Assembly (NCBI GenBank): GCA_019638255.1
Contig: JAHBUD010000001.1
Span: 186,001 to 250,000 of the forward strand
Reading direction: 5' to 3'
DNA: 64,000 nucleotides
DNA from: Cyclobacteriaceae bacterium
GTDB taxonomy: Bacteria > Bacteroidota > Bacteroidia > Cytophagales > Cyclobacteriaceae
Under the pieces are notes generated by a model that had not been told where the DNA came from, did no database searches, and saw nothing but the letters and a program-made list of their open reading frames with translations. This document shows positions 63,948 to 64,000 of this stretch, piece after piece (the stretch's first letter is position 1; each line of letters begins with the position of its first letter). Position numbers and translations under genes: made by a program.

Positions 63948-64000
63948 TTAGTTACCGCCACCCTTCATAGCAGTGAGCATACTGCCATATACCTTATTAA
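63948..64000 (-). CDS. gldL: 3' end of gldL (runs off the right edge)
   Basis: The frame upstream of gldM ends NKVYGSMLTAMKGGGN and a TAA at 63948-63950. This matches the usual GldL C terminus, and the position 58 nt before gldM agrees. Only about 16 residues are present. GldL is the inner-membrane motor partner of GldM. Confidence 0.75.
   Translation of the reverse strand, partial: NKVYGSMLTAMKGGGN

Overview
The window comes from a Bacteroidota chromosome, most likely a gliding, T9SS-bearing member of the Cytophagales. The evidence is gldL-gldM-gldN at the right edge, a SprE/PorW-like lipoprotein, a giant exported protein with a C-terminal T9SS sorting domain, the Bacteroidota order atpB-E-F-H-A-G without beta and epsilon, and an atpB product with a long exported N-terminal extension. 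No rRNA, tRNA, CRISPR array, integrase or transposase was seen.

Left part (1-31.3 kb), housekeeping and envelope genes. Three minus-strand SurA-like foldase genes are followed upstream by an RsbU/STAS/RsbW-type partner-switching module, then a 2.8-kilo-residue secreted repeat protein and guaB. On the plus strand lie an RlpA/SPOR protein and a TetR-ABC-HlyD-TolC export operon whose ABC ATPase has lost most catalytic motifs. After these come a VIT-family transporter, a Tat-type amine oxidase, a NadR-like kinase, a Tat-type class V aminotransferase, two tiny membrane proteins, a DedA-like protein, a GNAT-like protein and a PAS histidine kinase.

Middle (31.5-54.6 kb), the ATP synthase locus split by an island. 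The minus-strand chain M23 peptidase - bactofilin - AtpZ - AtpI-like - atpBEFHAG is interrupted by about 16 kb between the AtpI-like gene and atpB. A 142-bp copy of the 3' end of the AtpI-like gene is left beside atpB. The two copies are exactly 16,155 bp apart and share a 90-bp identical core. The island contains four cassettes, each with a short Sec-exported cysteine-rich peptide and a 6-bladed beta-propeller (lipo)protein. Two cassettes also have a thioredoxin-like CxxC protein, one of them frameshifted. Two RND permeases, one RND adaptor and a 73-residue HTH protein complete it. Four near-identical palindromes (GTGCAR-N5-YTGCAC) lie upstream of the four transcription units, and three 32-nt leader hairpins with GNRA loops show a compensatory base change. 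Two promoter regions carry (AC)9 and (AC)13 tracts, and a G10 tract precedes one peptide. I infer one co-regulated, possibly phase-variable system for peptide export, sensing or envelope defence. This is the most novel content of the window.

Right part (54.6-64 kb): a SprE/PorW-like T9SS lipoprotein overlapping a class A penicillin-binding protein, uvrC, and convergent gldN, gldM and the 3' end of gldL.
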